A stretch of DNA of 64,000 nt, taken from Nannobrachium achirus (taxonomy: Eukaryota; Chordata; Actinopteri; Myctophiformes; Myctophidae). Under the pieces are notes generated by a model. The model saw nothing but the letters and a program-made list of their open reading frames with translations. It searched no databases and was not told the origin of the DNA. Of the stretch, positions 24,985-34,968 are shown piece after piece (within the stretch, counting starts at the first letter, position 1; each line of letters begins with the position of its first letter). The stretch lies in the NCBI GenBank assembly GCA_963921795.1, contig OY997659.1, positions 27,747,290 to 27,811,289 on the forward strand. The letters are read 5' to 3'. A program made the position numbers and the translations under genes.

Positions 24985-27900
24985 ATGAGGAAGCGTCTGA
25001 TCCAAGTGTTTGGTTTCTTGATCTCAACGCTGGGATGGCTGTTTGTGCTGTGCACCATGGCCATGGACTACTGGAGGATCGTTCAACTAGGAGGCCAGGG
25101 AGGGTCCTGGATCATCAAGGCGGCTTGGGTCTGGTCCAACCTTTGGAAGGACTGCTACACCGACACCACAGCAGTGACCAACTGTAGAGACTACCCAGTG
25201 CTCTGGTCTGTCACAGGTAAGTGCTCTGCAGCAGTCATTCATATCCGAGGAATGATGTTTCATACTTTCAGTCTTTTTGTGCTAATATAGTAATATATGT
25301 ATGCCTAGAAATACTGTACGGTAGGCTATGGCCCCATAAAGCACTGCACTGACTGCACTGGTCACTGGAGAAATGTGATTCTTTGTGCTGCATGAAATAT
25401 ATTTGCTCACACAGATATTGTGAGGCCCTTTGGATAAAGGTCCCTGCTGACTCTATCAGTTAATGTTTCAACAACAAAACCACAATGTCCTAGGACCTAG
25501 GGCATTCACGAATAGTGATTTTTATTATTCGAATTATTCGACCTCAAAGTATTCGAATAGTCGAATATTCGACAGGAATGGCCAAACTGGCCAAACTGTC
25601 AAATATTAAGTAAGCAAGAGACGAACATATTTATCTGCGGAACCGAGTCACATTAAATGTAATACCTACAATTCCAAGTGCTTGTCAGGGTGGGGGTCCC
25701 CAGTTCAAATATGTTTATTTTGGGGGTCACGGCCTAAAAAGGTTTGAGAACCCCTGGTATAGAGCATTAACAAATTCATCCACCAGGGGCATTGACAACT
25801 CATTCTTATGACTTCCTATCTAGCCAAGCTTTATAACTATATATTTTTTAAAGAGAAAACAATAAAATAAAATAAAAAAACGAATATATTCGACTTCGGT
25901 GAACAATGTTGAATAGTGACTTTGATATTCGAATATTCGAATATTTGGTGAATGCCCTACAATGTCCTGGGTTCACTTCCTGTGTTGGACAACGTGCATA
26001 GGCCTACTGTCTCAGCATAGATCTCGCAGCATGCCATGAAATGCCATAATAGCGTCAACTAAACAAGTGGTTCTCAATGTGGGGTCTGGGGTTTCCAGGG
26101 GGTCCCCAGATAAATTATGGATAGTTAGGAACCAAAAGGAGCCCACACAAATGTACGCTCACTCAGTCACGGGGTTCATTGCCTAATTCATACAGTTGTA
26201 GAAAAAGTACTCACATTTATTATTTAAGTAAAAAAGTATCAATAGTGCAATATAGAACTCTGTTACACAACTACTCAATTAAAGTACAAATACCTTAGAA
26301 TTGTAGTTAAGTACAGTAAAGGTACTTAGTTAATTTACACCACTGAATGCATACCACACTGGGGATTCTTGACATTAAGCGGTTTGAGAACCACTGCACT
26401 GAACAACATCAGTTTTGGCCTATTTGGCTCTTTTTCTAGATAACCTTTTCTACACTGTAAAAAATAAAAGTTGAGAAAACTCAAAATTTTAAGGCAACAA
26501 ACTTCAGAAAACTTTTAAGTTAGACAATCAAACATAAAACTTTAAGTTTTGCTTAAATTGGTTTAGTTGGTGTATCTTAACATTTTAAGTTGCCTCAGCT
26601 TTTATAATTTTTGCTTAACTTAAAATTCTAAGTTGCCCTAAACTCAAAGGTTTTCTGAAGTTTGTTGCCTTAAAATTTTGAGTTTGCCCAACTTTTTATT
26701 TTTTACAGTGTAGAGATGAACAGCAAAATTGTATTGAAACTGAATCTTTACAGCTCGATTCATTATTTACATTAATCATCATAGAAAACATGGCACTAAC
26801 ATGGCTTTCTTCTATTTCTACCACAGTTTATGTCCAGGGAGTGAGAGGATTGCTGATGTGCGGTTTAACCCTTGGCTTCTTTGGTGCAATATTTGCCTTC
26901 CTCGGGATGGAGTGCACATATATCGGTGGAGCGGAGGGGACCAAGGACAAACTGCTACTAGCCGCGGCAGTATTTCATTTTGTTGGCGGTGAGGGCAACA
27001 CACGTGATGCACTAGTCGACCAGACCATAAATGACATAAGTGTTTTGCCCACACCATGTCTTGGTTTTAACCGAAACCTCCTCTTCACACAGGGGTAGCT
27101 GATATAGCTGGCTACTGCTTATACATCAACAGGGTTGCCAGGAGTACCTTTGCTGCCACTTTAGAGCCAGGAAGATTACGGTACAGTGAAGTCAATAGTT
27201 TGAATCTTTCTTGCACATAGCAGTACAAACCAACACATCACATAATTATATTATACTGGTTTCTACTGCTCTGTTAATGTCAATGTACAATACATAGTAT
27301 GAAAAACTGCCCTTGCTCTTGGATGATTGTTTCTGATTAAATGTGTTCTGGTTTTACTTTCACCCTAATGGCAGGTATGACTTAGGAACTCCGATTTTTC
27401 TTGGATTGGTGGGGGCTTTCTTCATCCTACTTGGAGCTGTACTTTATGCTGCTACAGTGTTCCGGGTAATCATCCCTAAAAGGTAAATACACTGTAAAGT
27501 CCTACGAATGGATATATTAACACTCAGGAGTTTACTGTAGGCCTATAGGCTACTACTCAGGGTTTCTCAAAGTGCTGTGGCACCCTTGCCTTGGGTGGTG
27601 TGATGCAAGTCCTGGGGTGCCGCAGAATACTTTGATAATATTTGGAATTCATCAATCAGTTTAACCACCATATATATATATATATAGTAAAATTGACCTG
27701 AGTTGCACTGTACTCAATTGGTGCATTCTTTTTCAATCTTGAAAAAAGTATTTTCACTAAAAACAACAGATCTACAAGCTTACAGTACAAAGCGTAGTGA
27801 ACTTTTTGGGTGAATGTTCCCCCCAGAATAGGGATGCTGGGTTTCAAGTGGTTAAACATCAAGTATAAAGTTCATTTCAATCTGTCTGATGATGGAAACG

Positions 27901-28351
27901 GACATTGTCTCAGGTTTTCCTCCTGACATACTGTATCTTAAAGGGAAATATTTACATATTTATGCACTGTAATATGACATAAAAGTAAGGTGCATTCATT
28001 CAGTAGTGCCGTGGATTAAAACGTTATTTATAAGGGTGCCCTGAGTCAAAGTTTGAGAACCAGTGAACTACTTGTTGATTCATTTTATTGTTGTTTGTGC
28101 CTTCCAGAACAGTGGTGTATGCCTATGCACCACGCACATACATGGCTCCTCGCACTGCAGGGAGAACATATTCTGGTGGATACTACAAACCTGGAGGGAG
28201 AACATATACTACTGGATACTACAAACCACCATATACAAGTAGGCAGTACGGATCATATATCCTGGGCTCTGGAGGATCCAGTAGCTCCAAGATCTCAAAG
28301 CTCTCTCAGACAACACCCGAGAGAATGTCAGAAAGAGATGCGTTTGTGTAG
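24985..28351 (+). CDS. Claudin-10-like tight junction protein, 5 exons
   Basis: Coding exons: 24985-25216, 26827-26988, 27093-27180, 27375-27482, 28108-28351, giving 277 residues with all phases closing. The first loop carries NLWKDCYTDTTAVTNC, the claudin W-LW-C-C signature in its claudin-10 form, and exon 2 again has 162 bases. Exon 3 is 88 bases rather than the 82 of the other two claudins here, adding two residues to the second loop. The cytoplasmic tail is long and contains a tandem GRTYSGGYYKP / GRTYTTGYYKP repeat, then a Ser-rich stretch ending RDAFV, a PDZ-type terminus. Divergently oriented from the claudin at 20990-22720. An AATAAA lies 262 bases after the stop. I do not assign a cldn10 letter. 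Confidence 0.9.
25491..25959. mobile_element. Non-autonomous hAT-like element, GGGCATTCAC termini
   Basis: The ends TAGGACCTAGGGCATTCACG and, inverted on the right, TAGGGCATTCACCAAATATT are flanked by exact 8-bp repeats CAATGTCC (25483-25490 and 25960-25967). The body is full of TTCGAATA words. It appears to contain a second, older fragment ending TTTGAGAACCCCTGG near 25760. Intron 1 of the claudin at 24985. Confidence 0.8.
26068..26400. repeat. hAT-like repeat with TTCTCAA/TTGAGAA ends
   Basis: Begins AAGTGGTTCTCAATGTGGGG and ends GGTTTGAGAACCACTGCACT in inverted orientation. It encloses a repeat of the AAAAGTACTCA type at 26190-26345. Confidence 0.6.
26451..26712. mobile_element. 262-bp palindromic MITE with TA ends
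   Basis: TACACTGTAAAAAATAAAAG on the left is mirrored by CTTTTTATTTTTTACAGTGTA on the right, and the arms continue to pair inward (AACTCAAAATTTTAAGGCAA). The TA at each end suggests a TA target duplication. Intron 1 of the claudin at 24985, about 110 bases before exon 2. Confidence 0.8.
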
Positions 28352-28613
28352 CTATTACAAATCTGTCTGACTTAATTGGCAAAGTAGTTTAGGATGGTGC
28401 ATGTGATGGGTAATATGGAATGTATGTTTTATTTATATACTGTACTTACTTGTTCTGTATATACTGTATGTAGGCCTATGTCTCTTCACCTCATTTTGTA
28501 CAATTGTAAATCAGTAATGCTTTCATGCTCCTGTTGTGATTTGAGCATTTCTTGTATACTAGTTGTTTGATAAATAATTTGACCCCGTTGTTGCAACGTC
28601 AATTAATTTACAC

Positions 28614-28619
28614 AATAAA
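28614..28619 (+). terminator. Polyadenylation signal AATAAA
   Basis: The first AATAAA after the stop of the claudin gene at 24985-28351. Confidence 0.6.
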
Positions 28620-28997
28620 GATTGCTTTATGTTCATGAATGTGGATCACTTAGGTAAGCTTTCATCAAGCAACCACTGACAATCAACCAAATTATGTTCA
28701 TAATTTTGCCATCCATCTAATCTTAATTGAAATCATACGATTTAATAACGAATAATAGGCCTAGTCATCTTAATACTAGATTAATTTAACATATTATGTA
28801 ACAGATACTATTAAGGTTATAATCACACAATTAGTTTAATGGTGTAAACATTTCTACGTGCTATTTACAACTAAGTCACAAATTCAAGACCTCTGTTTGG
28901 GTTCAGACATCATGTATCCGTCTGTCTTTCAATGTTATATGAGATACTTAAAGTGTGGTTCCTGTGGAAATAAGCCTCTGCTTTCTAGGATCTCCTT

Positions 28998-29095
28998 TTA
29001 GTTGACCTTGTACCAGTGATTTGTACTGTCATGAAACTGTACTTTTTTCTATTGCAAACTTCTAATACATTCTTCAATCAATCAATCAATTGTTT
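28998..29095 (+). repeat. Retroelement 3' tail with (TCAA)n, second copy
   Basis: Opens TAGTTGACCTTGTACCAGTG and ends CTTCAATCAATCAATCAATT, paralleling 3822-3912. Confidence 0.55.
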
Positions 29096-29595
29096 ATGAT
29101 TCGACACAATTTCATGGTCTTAAATACACAACACAATGATCAGTTATTAATAAAATCATGAATTACCTATACTCCTGAAGAGGATAGAATTTGTTTGCTA
29201 TGTGATTTGGTAGCTTTTTGTTTTGTTTTAGTTTTCTAGTTTTCGTCATATTTTAGTCATCTGAAATGTTTTAGGCTTTGTCTAGTTTTAGTCGAATAAA
29301 TATCATTTGATTTTAGTGGACTACTCGTAGCAATACCAACAGTAACCACTAGATGGCAACATTGGGAAATTGTGTAACGTTATGACGTTTGAATGTAAAC
29401 AAAACGTTCAAAACAACGTTTTGAACAAAAAGTAGGGCAGTTTGGTGAGTTTAGCTTTCAAGCTAACGGCAGTGTGTGTCATTGTTCATAAATAAATGCG
29501 CTATCTGTGTTGTAGTCAACAAACAAACCGGAAACCGGATCACACTGCTCAGTTTTAGAAAGAGATGCCGGTGTTTGTTTACCTTTAAGGCGTGC

Positions 29596-29702
29596 GTGGG
29601 CGTGGCTTCTGACACCTCAGAGCCTATCCGCGCCGTGGATTGGCTCATTTCACATGACACGTCAGAATGAAGCCGCACGCGCTTTGCTCAACACATTTAA
29701 AA
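29596..29702 (+). promoter_or_regulatory. Putative promoter of the mcl1-like gene
   Basis: Contains GGGCGTGGC (GC/KLF-type box) near 29599, an inverted CCAAT box (ATTGG) at 29639-29643 and a TATA-like TTTAAAA at 29696-29702. Transcription would then start near 29730. This favours the ATG at 29900 as the true start over the in-frame ATG at 29654, which lies upstream of the TATA-like box. Confidence 0.45.
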
Positions 29703-29899
29703 CGGTTCCCAGCGAGTTTCCGACGCACACCTCTCTCAAGCGAACAGAACAGATCAGGAGGAGCGAACTTTCTACAGAACCTGCCAAGTTGAGCCAACGG
29801 ACATCTATCTGCTACAACAGTCAGTTACAGTTGTCTTATTTTGAGATAAACAATCAGGGTACCTTTCGTTCAGTGGTAAGCGTCGACAAGACAACAACA

Positions 29900-30565
29900 A
29901 TGACTTTGTTGAGCTCGAAACAACCGTCAGTTGCCGCCGAGGAGCAACTTCTCGTCACCATGGCTGCTGGAAACGGAGCCGTTGCAGGAGGAGGGCCCGT
30001 CGTGCACGGCGACGGCGGCGGCCGGGGAAACAGCTTGGAAAGTGACACGAGAGATCTCATCAGCACTTTCCTCATGGACTTTGCAGGCGTGTCATCATCC
30101 TCTCCAAGCAGCAGGAGACGTCAACGCGACGCTCATGCGACGATGAAACGAGTTGTGGAGAAGGCCGTCGAAAAACACCGGTACCTGTTCAACGGCATGA
30201 TCCGCAAACTGAAGTTGGACGGACGAGGAGATGACATGATGATCGGCGTGGGTGCAGTAGCAGCAGAGACCTTCAGTGATGGCATCACAAACTGGGGTCG
30301 CGTTGCCAGCCTGGTGGCCTTCGGGGCAGTCGTGTGCCAGCAGTTGAAGGAGGAGGACAGGGAACGGCGCGTTGGACTGGTGGCCCAGGAGATCTCCACG
30401 TATCTCCTGACCCAGCAACGGGAATGGTTGGTCAAGAACAATTCGTGGGATGGTTTTGTGAAGTTCTTTCGCGTGTTGGACCCAGAGTCCACGGTGAAGA
30501 GCACGCTGCTGATGACAGTGGCTGGGGTCGCTGGCGTTGGGTTGGTCCTGGCCCTGTTCAGGTGA
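29900..30565 (+). CDS. mcl1: Mcl-1-like anti-apoptotic Bcl-2 family protein, single exon
   Basis: Would bind BH3-only proteins and Bak at the mitochondrial outer membrane. The 221 residues begin MTLLSSKQ. A Gly-rich N-terminus, shorter than mammalian Mcl-1, is followed by the BH3 region (TMKRVVEKAVEKHRYLFNGM), BH1 (FSDGITNWGRVASLVAFGA), BH2 (WLVKNNSWDGFVKFF) and a C-terminal membrane anchor (AGVAGVGLVLALFR). WDGFV and AGVAGVG are hallmarks of Mcl-1 rather than Bcl-2 or Bcl-xL. The BH3 core Gly-Asp of human Mcl-1 is Val-Glu here. No intron interrupts the frame, whereas mammalian MCL1 has three exons, so this may be a retrocopy or an intron-loss copy. The ORF is open, conserved and has its own upstream elements, so it looks functional. 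The stop lies in AGGTGA, which also resembles a splice donor. Confidence 0.88.
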   Translation: MTLLSSKQPSVAAEEQLLVTMAAGNGAVAGGGPVVHGDGGGRGNSLESDTRDLISTFLMDFAGVSSSSPSSRRRQRDAHATMKRVVEKAVEKHRYLFNGMIRKLKLDGRGDDMMIGVGAVAAETFSDGITNWGRVASLVAFGAVVCQQLKEEDRERRVGLVAQEISTYLLTQQREWLVKNNSWDGFVKFFRVLDPESTVKSTLLMTVAGVAGVGLVLALFR

Positions 30566-30611
30566 GTGTGTTGTTGGACTCGAGAGACTGTTTCACCCCG
30601 ACCAAATAATG

Positions 30612-30755
30612 CAGTGTTTCTCAAACTACAAGGTCTTCCCTAACTCTGGCAGTGTACAAATGGATTCCAATTGTATGCGGTTAGAGTTACAGACTTTTGT
30701 GGGTCGATCTAGACTAGGAACCCACATAGTTCCTAGATTCCATTTTGAGAACTGA
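30612..30755. repeat. hAT-like repeat in mcl1 3' UTR
   Basis: Starts CAGTGTTTCTCAAACTACAA and ends ATTTTGAGAACTG, the terminal words of the TTCTCAAAC hAT-like group. Lies 47 bases after the mcl1 stop. Confidence 0.55.
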
Positions 30756-31021
30756 AATAATGGAACATTTGAGGACATATGTCCATGGCAATGAAAATAG
30801 AGGTTTTCCTGGTTTGAATGTTGAATATTTAATTTTCTTTGTGTACAATAATTTCCCCTTAACTCCTTTTCATTTTCATTAAGGATTAGGTTTGTGCAGT
30901 TTGCACCATCCACCTGAACTCATGTGTGTATATAATATAGCCTACTGTATATAATGAAGCTACAAATATATATTTAATTTTTCTAATAATGCACAATGTC
31001 TACTCTATGCATTTCTTTTCT

Positions 31022-31027
31022 AATAAA
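31022..31027 (+). terminator. Polyadenylation signal AATAAA, mcl1-like gene
   Basis: The first AATAAA after the mcl1 stop, implying a 3' UTR of about 480 bases. Confidence 0.5.
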
Positions 31028-31376
31028 TCTATGAAAAATGCACATTTTGTCTGCGTCTGAATTCCTTACTGTACGTTAATTCCACACAGGCACCTGAGGG
31101 TCAGATTCTAAAAACTATCTATATCAGTGGTGCATATATTCAGTGGTGCATATATTCAGGAATTTGCACACAGAAATAGCTTGGGTTAAACCTAATTTTC
31201 AATGTTATCAAAATGTATCATAGCTTTTAAAATTGGGTTATTTAAATTTCCCAGCAGTAAACAACTTGGTTTGGCTTCTAAAATTATATGCAACATATCT
31301 ACTTTTAAAAACAAAGCTACAGTGGGAAAGTGCTCCACAACACTGACACAAGGATTCCAGGATAATTAAGAACAAC

Positions 31377-31382
31377 TTTATT
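31377..31382 (-). terminator. Polyadenylation signal AATAAA, atp5mj-like gene
   Basis: Read on the minus strand; 89 bases after the stop codon at 31471-31473, a normal distance for a short 3' UTR. Confidence 0.55.
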
Positions 31383-31470
31383 TGTTCCATACAAATTTGA
31401 ACATGAAAGAATTTAGTTGATGGGGAGGTATTTCACAGAGGGTAGAGGGATGGTCATCATGGTGGAATGA

Positions 31471-32417
31471 TCAGTGAGCGGGTTCTGTAGAAGGAGAAAA
31501 CACCCAATCAAAGATTTCCCATAAACATATGGAATACAGGTAACTGGGAAATAGAAAGCATACTATACAATCCTTTAAACCATGGGTCTTCAACAGGGGG
31601 TCCTCAGAGTTACTACAGGGGGTCCTCCTAATCTTTGAGTGATAGAAACGTTTTTTTTCCCCCTTAATCATATTAACCTCTTGAACTCTAGTGTCCATAT
31701 TCTGAGAACTTTAGACAAAAATAGCAGATCTACAAGGCAAAGAGCTTTGGTGTAAAGGGGAAAAAGAGCAGACTAAGTATAGAGCGAAAGGTAAAGTTTA
31801 TAAGTACCGGTATTGGCGGTTCAAGTGGTTAAATATCTGAAAACACAAACTGACATGAATCCAAAATACAGTGACGATTGTGTTGTCAAACAATGAAACT
31901 ATATGGAATCTATAAGGTAGTGGGGGTCCCTGCTTCATCTCTCTCAACTAAGGGGTCCTTGGCCTGAAAACATTGAAGACTCCTGCTTTAAACTCAAGCA
32001 AGATACCAGCAGAGAAACAAAAGTGTGACTACCGGTAGTTGCATTTTGTATCAGTGCATCACATTTGTGTATTAATGTCCTTGTAGTTTTGACAAGGACA
32101 TGCATGTCATGAGGCTACATCTATTTTATCAAATATCAGGTTACTTACTGGCTCCCACAGCTTTCCTTCCTGCAATTAAAGTGAAAGTAGAAATTATTGT
32201 CATTAGATCAAATAAAACTGCAATAAAAAGGCATAAATAAGCATAAGCAAGTCTAAAGGTAATTTTTGTTGAGATTTTCTGAACTTACCCCCATACGATA
32301 CTTTGTAGTACAAGTACAGTATGTCATGATGACAACACCCGGCCACATCTCCTGATAGGCCTTCCCGTAGTAAGGGCTCATCTTGCCCCACCAACTTGCA
32401 AACAAGCGTCCAGCCAT
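31471..32417 (-). pseudogene. atp5mj: 6.8-kDa ATP synthase proteolipid-like gene (atp5mj), frameshifted
   Basis: ATP5MJ is a small single-pass subunit of mitochondrial F1Fo ATP synthase. Exons: 32289-32417, 32149-32169, 31471-31484. Exon 1 starts MAGRLFASWWGKMSPYYGKAY, then QEMWPGVVIMTY; PYY-KAYQE-W is the family signature. The continuation LYYKVSYGG appears in another frame because five extra bases (TGTAC, near 32315) follow the TAC codon. Without them exon 1 has the phase exon 2 needs, and the protein would end RKAVGAKPAH at about 52 residues, the family size. Splice sites and an AATAAA are intact, so it is not a processed pseudogene. In the shifted frame translation stays open to an alternative tail. 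A real frameshift, an assembly error or a nonstandard donor are all possible. A hAT-like element abuts it upstream, and another lies in intron 2. Confidence 0.68.
31581..31985. mobile_element. Non-autonomous hAT-like element with 8-bp target duplication
   Basis: The ends CATGGGTCTTCAACAGGGGG and, inverted on the right, CAGGAGTCTTCAATG are flanked by exact repeats CTTTAAAC (31573-31580 and 31986-31993). It contains a degenerate hairpin half at 31717-31760. Located in intron 2 of the atp5mj-like gene. Confidence 0.82.
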
Positions 32418-32439
32418 CTGTGTGGGGTGCTCTGCGAGG

Positions 32440-32705
32440 AGGTGTGAGCTTGTAGATCGCCTATTTTCACAATGTTTGCCTCTTTCTTACTTAATATTTG
32501 CCAGTTTGGTATTAATGTCTTAATAGTTCTTAAATTGTCACTTTATAAATGTGCAGATACCCTGTACACACTTATACTATGTTGGATTATTTACCGTTGA
32601 GTGAGAATTCTTTATTTACATTAAGCTTATCATCTGGGGACCCCACAAAATAATTTGGGGACCCCACTTGGGGTTCCTACTCCAAGTTTGAGAACAACTG
32701 GTCTA
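32440..32705. repeat. hAT-like repeat with hairpin half
   Basis: TGAGCTTGTAGATCGCCTAT at the left is a hairpin right arm. The right end is AAGTTTGAGAACAACTGGTC, after three GGGGACCCCA-type words. It sits about 25 bases upstream of the atp5mj-like ATG. Confidence 0.6.
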
Positions 32706-32709
32706 GACT

Positions 32710-34968
32710 CTAGACTAATGAGGAATATTCCCTGTGTCTTCTGTTTCCTGACTTAACCCATAGGGCAGAGTTCATTTCGTTCACTAAAACTATGATGAAA
32801 AATCTTCGTTGACTACCCTTTTTCACTGAAGAAAACAAAATAAAAACTAAGCCATGATGTTAGGGAGGGACTAGTGGAGAAGAAAGAGATCCAGTAGAAC
32901 TAAAAGATGTTATGTTTGGTTGCGCTACGATAAAGATCTTGCGATATTTAGTCGACTAAAACTAGAATAACACTAACATTTTTCAGATGACTAAAACTAA
33001 ATAAAAATGTATTCAAAACTATGACTAAACTAAATCAAATCAAATAGATGAAGAGATACAGAGATCTCTATTATATGGGCATAAAAGGGACAAAGACAGA
33101 CAGGCACTATCTGACAATGGGTACACTATTGCATATTTGGGCATGCATTCCCAACTGGAATTGTTCTTAAAAGTGCTATATCAATATAATTGTCCTTACT
33201 ATCTTATGGTAGAGAGATAAATGCAAAGGATTTTTGTGGTAGCTTTAGCTGCATTTATGTGGTTTTAGAGCAACAATGCCACCGTCTGGCAGAGTAGTGT
33301 TACAGCAGGGATGAGAGTTTAAGCATCATCAGCTTCAGATTAAAGGGCAGAAACATCCAATGTGTTCCCAGTCCAAAGGGGCTGTGAGTTAAGCCTTAGC
33401 AAGGAACACTCAATCTTTCTTTTGATTTCAGCTTCGGAAGATAACACCAAGATGTAGGCCTAAGCAACTCATAGCAGCCTATTATTCACTTGTCTGTGGA
33501 TCCCTCAATGGCTTTGTGATGCTTTAATTTCAATAACATAACATAAAATAACATCATTTCAATGATTTGTCCTTTGTGTTTTTCTTTAGTTATACGTACA
33601 GATGTACAAGAGACCCCCCCCCCCCCGCCACTGACCCTTATCCAACACAATCTATGATCATCTTGTGATGAAAGAGATGCGATCCATTTAATGAACTAGT
33701 TATTAATGTGTACAATATTCATTTAAAAAAGGATGTATTTGAAAATGAACCAGTGTGTAGTTTTTATAGTGGTTACCTTGTACACACCTGTCCACCACAG
33801 GGGAGGGTGTGTATATAATATGCACACACGTATTACATGTCATATATTATATAAAGTATTTTATACATACATACTGTACAGCCTCCCGGCCCTTCCCCAT
33901 CCTTTGCCTCACCTGCCCTCCTATTGCCACCTTAGTGTAGGTACTGATAAGGAACACTTGTATAACTATTATTATTATTATTTAAACATTTTCAATATAA
34001 TTTAACAACTTAAACTATGTGTCACAGCACTGCTTTTGGTGTCCCCCTCGGGAATTTCTCTTCAGAAAGATGTCATATAGCCTAATAATCGCCCTCAAAG
34101 TTTATCGGATTTTTGCTCTTGTTGAAAATATTATATGCACACTGCTCTCTGGAGACCTGAAAGAGGAATTCTCTCTTCCCCGCAGTTTCCGGAATGAATA
34201 TTTGAGTAGACGTGACATCATGCTAAGACAGACCAAAGGAGTCATAACTGGTGAACTATTAAATGCCTACAAAGCGTGCTCTTCCCCCTGCGCTGTAGTC
34301 ACGCATTTTACCTATCACCTATCAAAAGGGAGAGGAAGAAACGATAAAAGCGTGGTCTTTTTTTAAACCTTCACATATAGTAGTTTGTGCATTACAAAAA
34401 GCATAGTTAATGGTTATGTTGTGGACAGGAAGGTGGAGAACATAAAACCTGATCAAACGTGTTAGACATGGGTTTAAACACTGTCATTACAGATTAACAA
34501 CATCAAGTGGCTTAAAGTTAAACACACGTCTTAAGATATTTTTAACAACTTGTTTCCACATACAATTAACAAAAAGTAGAAAAGATGTAATAAATTATAT
34601 ATAAGCAAACATTTCATTTTTACGTGCTTCGCAAAGATGTGCAGGGTATGTCTTGCATAGAGTTGTTGAAGGATAAGACAATTCTAATATTTAATGCAAA
34701 ATGTGAAAGATGACCATATGGCTACCTTGCAGAAAACTCTAATATGCCTAGATCAGGCAGTAAACTATGTTAAACTAAAATGTGCCCTTGGAATAAACAT
34801 GGAAATGACTCAAATTCAAACTGCTGTGGGCTCCCAGAAGTCAATATCAGCAAATCCTTTTCACAAGGCAGGGGGGAAAAAAAAGAAAATGTACAGTCCA
34901 TCCTTTTACAAATTCATGTGAAGATTTGTCAGCATCTTTGACACAAAGTGCTTTGTGTTCATATTCCC
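32710..34968. other. Spacer without a recognised gene
   Basis: Holds a repeat of the ACTAAAACTATGATGA type (about 32765-33040; related copies near 7440-7700, 24030-24165, 29210-29320 and 50500-50660) and AT-rich sequence. A 115-codon reading at 34019-34366 has no recognisable domain. An ATTAAA on the minus strand at 34690-34695 could serve cldn10. Confidence 0.6.

Noticed and set aside
29654-29899. N-terminal extension of the mcl1 ORF
   Set aside because: The in-frame ATG at 29654 precedes the TATA-like box and the added 82 residues do not resemble Mcl-1; the ATG at 29900 is preferred.
34019-34366. 115-codon plus-strand ORF
   Set aside because: No motif, and starts amid AT-rich spacer; likely chance.
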